A stretch of 64,000 nucleotides of DNA from Paenirhodobacter populi (GTDB lineage: Bacteria > Pseudomonadota > Alphaproteobacteria > Rhodobacterales > Rhodobacteraceae): NCBI RefSeq assembly GCF_004022215.1, contig NZ_SAUZ01000021.1:1-64000 (forward strand). The letters run 5' to 3'. The notes under the pieces are model-generated. The model saw only the letters and a list, made by a program, of their open reading frames with translations. It had not been told where the DNA came from and did not search any database. Each line of letters begins with the position of its first letter. The stretch's first letter is position 1. Positions 62,286-64,000 of this stretch are shown piece by piece. The translations under genes were made by a program, and so were the position numbers.

Positions 62286-63338
62286 ATGCCGCCGATGACA
62301 GCACGCAGCCTTTCCGCCCTCCGCCGCGCGCGCGTGATCGAACGGTCGAACCGGGTCCGGCTGCTTGCGCTGATCGCGGTGCTGGCGGGGGTGGCGGTGA
62401 TCTCGGCGCTGTCCGTCGCCATCGGCACGCGCGAGGTCGGCCTGTCCGATATTCTGGCGGCATTCGCCGGGCGGATCGAAAACACCGATCAGGCCGCCGT
62501 CGCCGCGCGCCTGCCACGCACGGTGCTGGGCCTGCTCGCCGGCGCGGCGCTTGGTCTGGCCGGAGCGGTGATGCAGGGCGTGACACGCAATCCGCTGGCC
62601 GATCCGGGGATACTGGGGGTCAATATGGGGGCCTCGCTTGCCGTGGTGATCGGTGTCGCGTGGTTCGGCATCGCCACGGCGCAGGCCTATATCTGGACGG
62701 CGATCCTTGGCGCGGGGGTGGCGGCGGTCTTCGTCTATGCCATCGGCTCGATGGGGCGCGGCGGGGCGACGCCCTTGAAGCTGGCGCTGGCGGGGGCGGC
62801 TTCGTCGGTCGCCTTCGCGGCGCTGGTGATCGCCATCGTGCTGCCGCGGAACGATATCGCGGGGGGCATCCGGCTGTGGCAGATCGGCGGCATCGGCGGC
62901 GCGACCTTCGCCCGCACGGTTGAGGTCGTGCCGGTGCTGATCGCGGGCTTCGTGCTGTGCCTGCTGTCGGCGCGCAGGCTGAACGCGCTGGCGCTTGGCG
63001 ACGATCTGGCGGCGGGGCTTGGTGAAAGCGTGGCCTTTGCCCGCGCCTTCGCGGCGCTTGGCGCGGTCCTGCTGTGCGGTGCGACCACCGCGATCTGCGG
63101 GCCGATCGGCTTTCTGGGGCTGGTGGTGCCGCATCTGTGCCGGTTGCTTGTGGGGGTCGATCACCGCTGGCTTCTGCCCTTTTCGGCGCTGACCGGGGCG
63201 GGGCTGCTGCTCGGCGCCGATGTGATCGGCCGCATCATCGCCCGCCCGGCCGAGCTGGACGTGGGCATCGTCACCGCCTTCGTCGGCGCGCCCTTCTTCA
63301 TCTGGGTGCTGCGCCACCAGCGTGTGCGGGAGCTGTGA
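62286..63338 (+). CDS. FecCD-family siderophore ABC transporter permease 1
   Basis: A 350-residue permease of the BtuC/FecCD family with the marks LPRTVLGLLAGAALGLAGAV, QGVTRNPLADPGILGVNMGA, FAALGAVLLCGATTAICGPI and GFLGLVVPHLCRLLVGVDHR. About ten membrane segments are expected. The start at 62286 is a best guess; ATG 62295 is also possible and neither has a strong ribosome site. It lies 4 nt after the binding-protein gene, consistent with translational coupling. Confidence 0.92.
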   Translation: MPPMTARSLSALRRARVIERSNRVRLLALIAVLAGVAVISALSVAIGTREVGLSDILAAFAGRIENTDQAAVAARLPRTVLGLLAGAALGLAGAVMQGVTRNPLADPGILGVNMGASLAVVIGVAWFGIATAQAYIWTAILGAGVAAVFVYAIGSMGRGGATPLKLALAGAASSVAFAALVIAIVLPRNDIAGGIRLWQIGGIGGATFARTVEVVPVLIAGFVLCLLSARRLNALALGDDLAAGLGESVAFARAFAALGAVLLCGATTAICGPIGFLGLVVPHLCRLLVGVDHRWLLPFSALTGAGLLLGADVIGRIIARPAELDVGIVTAFVGAPFFIWVLRHQRVREL

Positions 63339-63340
63339 GC

Positions 63341-64000
63341 ATGCTGTCCGTTTCCGCCATCACCACCGCCCGCAAGACCCGTTCCCAAGCGCGCCGGCGC
63401 GTGATCGCCCTGCTGCTGGTGCTGCTGGCGGCGGGTTTCGCGCTGACGCTGATGCTGGGCCAGTCCTTTACCCCGCCCGGCACCGTGTTCCGCGTGCTGA
63501 CGGGCGAGGATATCCCGGGCGCCAGCTTCACCATCGGCCGGCTGCGGTTGCCACGCGCGGTGCTGGCGGTGCTGGCCGGGGCAAGCTTCGGTATGGGCGG
63601 GGTGGCTTTCCAGACCATGTTGCGCAACCCGCTGGCCAGCCCGGACATCATCGGCATCAGTTCCGGCGCCAGCGCGGCCGCCGTCTTCGCCATCGTCGTG
63701 CTGGGGCTGAACGGGCCGGTGGTATCGATCTTTGCGGTGATCGCGGGGCTGGGGGTGGCGCTGCTGATCTATGCGCTGTCGTGGCGCAACGGCGTCGCCG
63801 GGGCGCGGCTGATCCTTGTGGGCATCGGGGTGTCGGCCATGCTCAACAGCTTCGTCGCCTATGTCCTGTCCGGCGCCTCTGCCTGGAACCTGCAAGAGGC
63901 GATGCGCTGGCTGACCGGCAGCGTGAACGGCGCGCAGCCCGCGCAATCGGTCCCGGTGCTGGCGGCGCTGATCCTGTTCGGCGGGGTGCTCTTCAGCCGG
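63341..64000 (+). CDS. FecCD-family siderophore ABC transporter permease 2, 5' part
   Basis: The first 220 codons of a second FecCD permease, 2 nt after the first and cut by the window edge. LRLPRAVLAVLAGASFGMGG, QTMLRNPLASPDIIGISSGA, ARLILVGIGVSAMLNSFVAY and the tryptophan-rich MRWLTGSVNG segment identify the FecD/FhuB-like half. An ATP-binding protein gene is expected next. Confidence 0.92.
   Translation, partial: MLSVSAITTARKTRSQARRRVIALLLVLLAAGFALTLMLGQSFTPPGTVFRVLTGEDIPGASFTIGRLRLPRAVLAVLAGASFGMGGVAFQTMLRNPLASPDIIGISSGASAAAVFAIVVLGLNGPVVSIFAVIAGLGVALLIYALSWRNGVAGARLILVGIGVSAMLNSFVAYVLSGASAWNLQEAMRWLTGSVNGAQPAQSVPVLAALILFGGVLFSR

Noticed and set aside
1-64000. tRNA, rRNA genes, CRISPR arrays, prophage or conjugation genes
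   Set aside because: No cloverleaf-like sequences, rRNA segments, regularly spaced repeats or phage/conjugation proteins were recognised by eye; a covariance-model scan was not possible.

Overview
The window is high-GC chromosomal DNA with long polycistronic ABC-transporter operons, purine-rich ribosome sites and ATGA or TGATG gene overlaps. Gene content and protein style (DapA-family 2-keto-3-deoxy sugar-acid dehydratase, Mur-like Fur protein, HyuA/HyuB, DUF1007 plus NicO) point to an alphaproteobacterium of the Rhodobacteraceae, probably Paracoccus-like. The genus is an inference. No rRNA, tRNA, CRISPR array or intact insertion sequence was seen.

Region 1 (1-10.2 kb) is a sugar-acid catabolic locus. 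It holds a ketoglutarate-semialdehyde-type aldehyde dehydrogenase (partial), two FAH-fold enzymes, an altronate/galactarate-type dehydratase, a DapA-family dehydratase, an AroE-like dehydrogenase and a GntR regulator with two winged-helix domains. A polar amino-acid type ABC importer is split across the locus: permeases and ATPase at 2.5-4.6 kb, binding protein at 9.3-10.1 kb. The two divergent promoter regions share a 19-nt element.

Region 2 (10.6-41.8 kb) is dominated by enzymes that open cyclic amides, ureides or deaminate N-heterocycles. An oligopeptide-type ABC transporter is co-directional with amidohydrolase A, divergent from an ATP-dependent hydantoinase pair (HyuA/HyuB). Next come a GlcD-like flavoprotein, a YtcJ-like amidohydrolase and a polyamine-type ABC importer, split again into a Tat-exported binding protein and distant permeases/ATPase. 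Between its two halves lie a ThDP enzyme, amidohydrolases B and C and an FCD regulator. The region ends with a decayed M20 carbamoylase, a second double-winged-helix GntR regulator paired with a periplasmic-binding-protein homologue that has no signal peptide, and a complete D-hydantoin route: racemase, D-carbamoylase and D-hydantoinase.

Region 3 (42-47.9 kb) is a LacI-controlled operon with twin operators. It encodes a polar amino-acid binding protein, a permease-ATPase fusion, a Gfo/Idh/MocA oxidoreductase and a DAO-type flavoprotein. Region 4 (47.9-54.7 kb) handles metals: a Mn/Fe ABC importer with a divergent Mur-like Fur regulator, and a NicO/DUF1007 nickel-cobalt pair, flanked by gene relics (helicase, binding protein, IS3 transposase). 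Region 5 (55-64 kb) is a ferric-siderophore locus: SIP reductase, exporter-fold ABC protein, AraC regulator, TonB receptor and the start of a FecBCD-type importer, which runs off the window.

The most notable material is in regions 1 and 2: two tandem-winged-helix GntR/FCD regulators, a cytosolic binding-protein homologue next to one of them, three related amidohydrolases that differ at a catalytic position, and three different hydantoin-opening chemistries within 26 kb.
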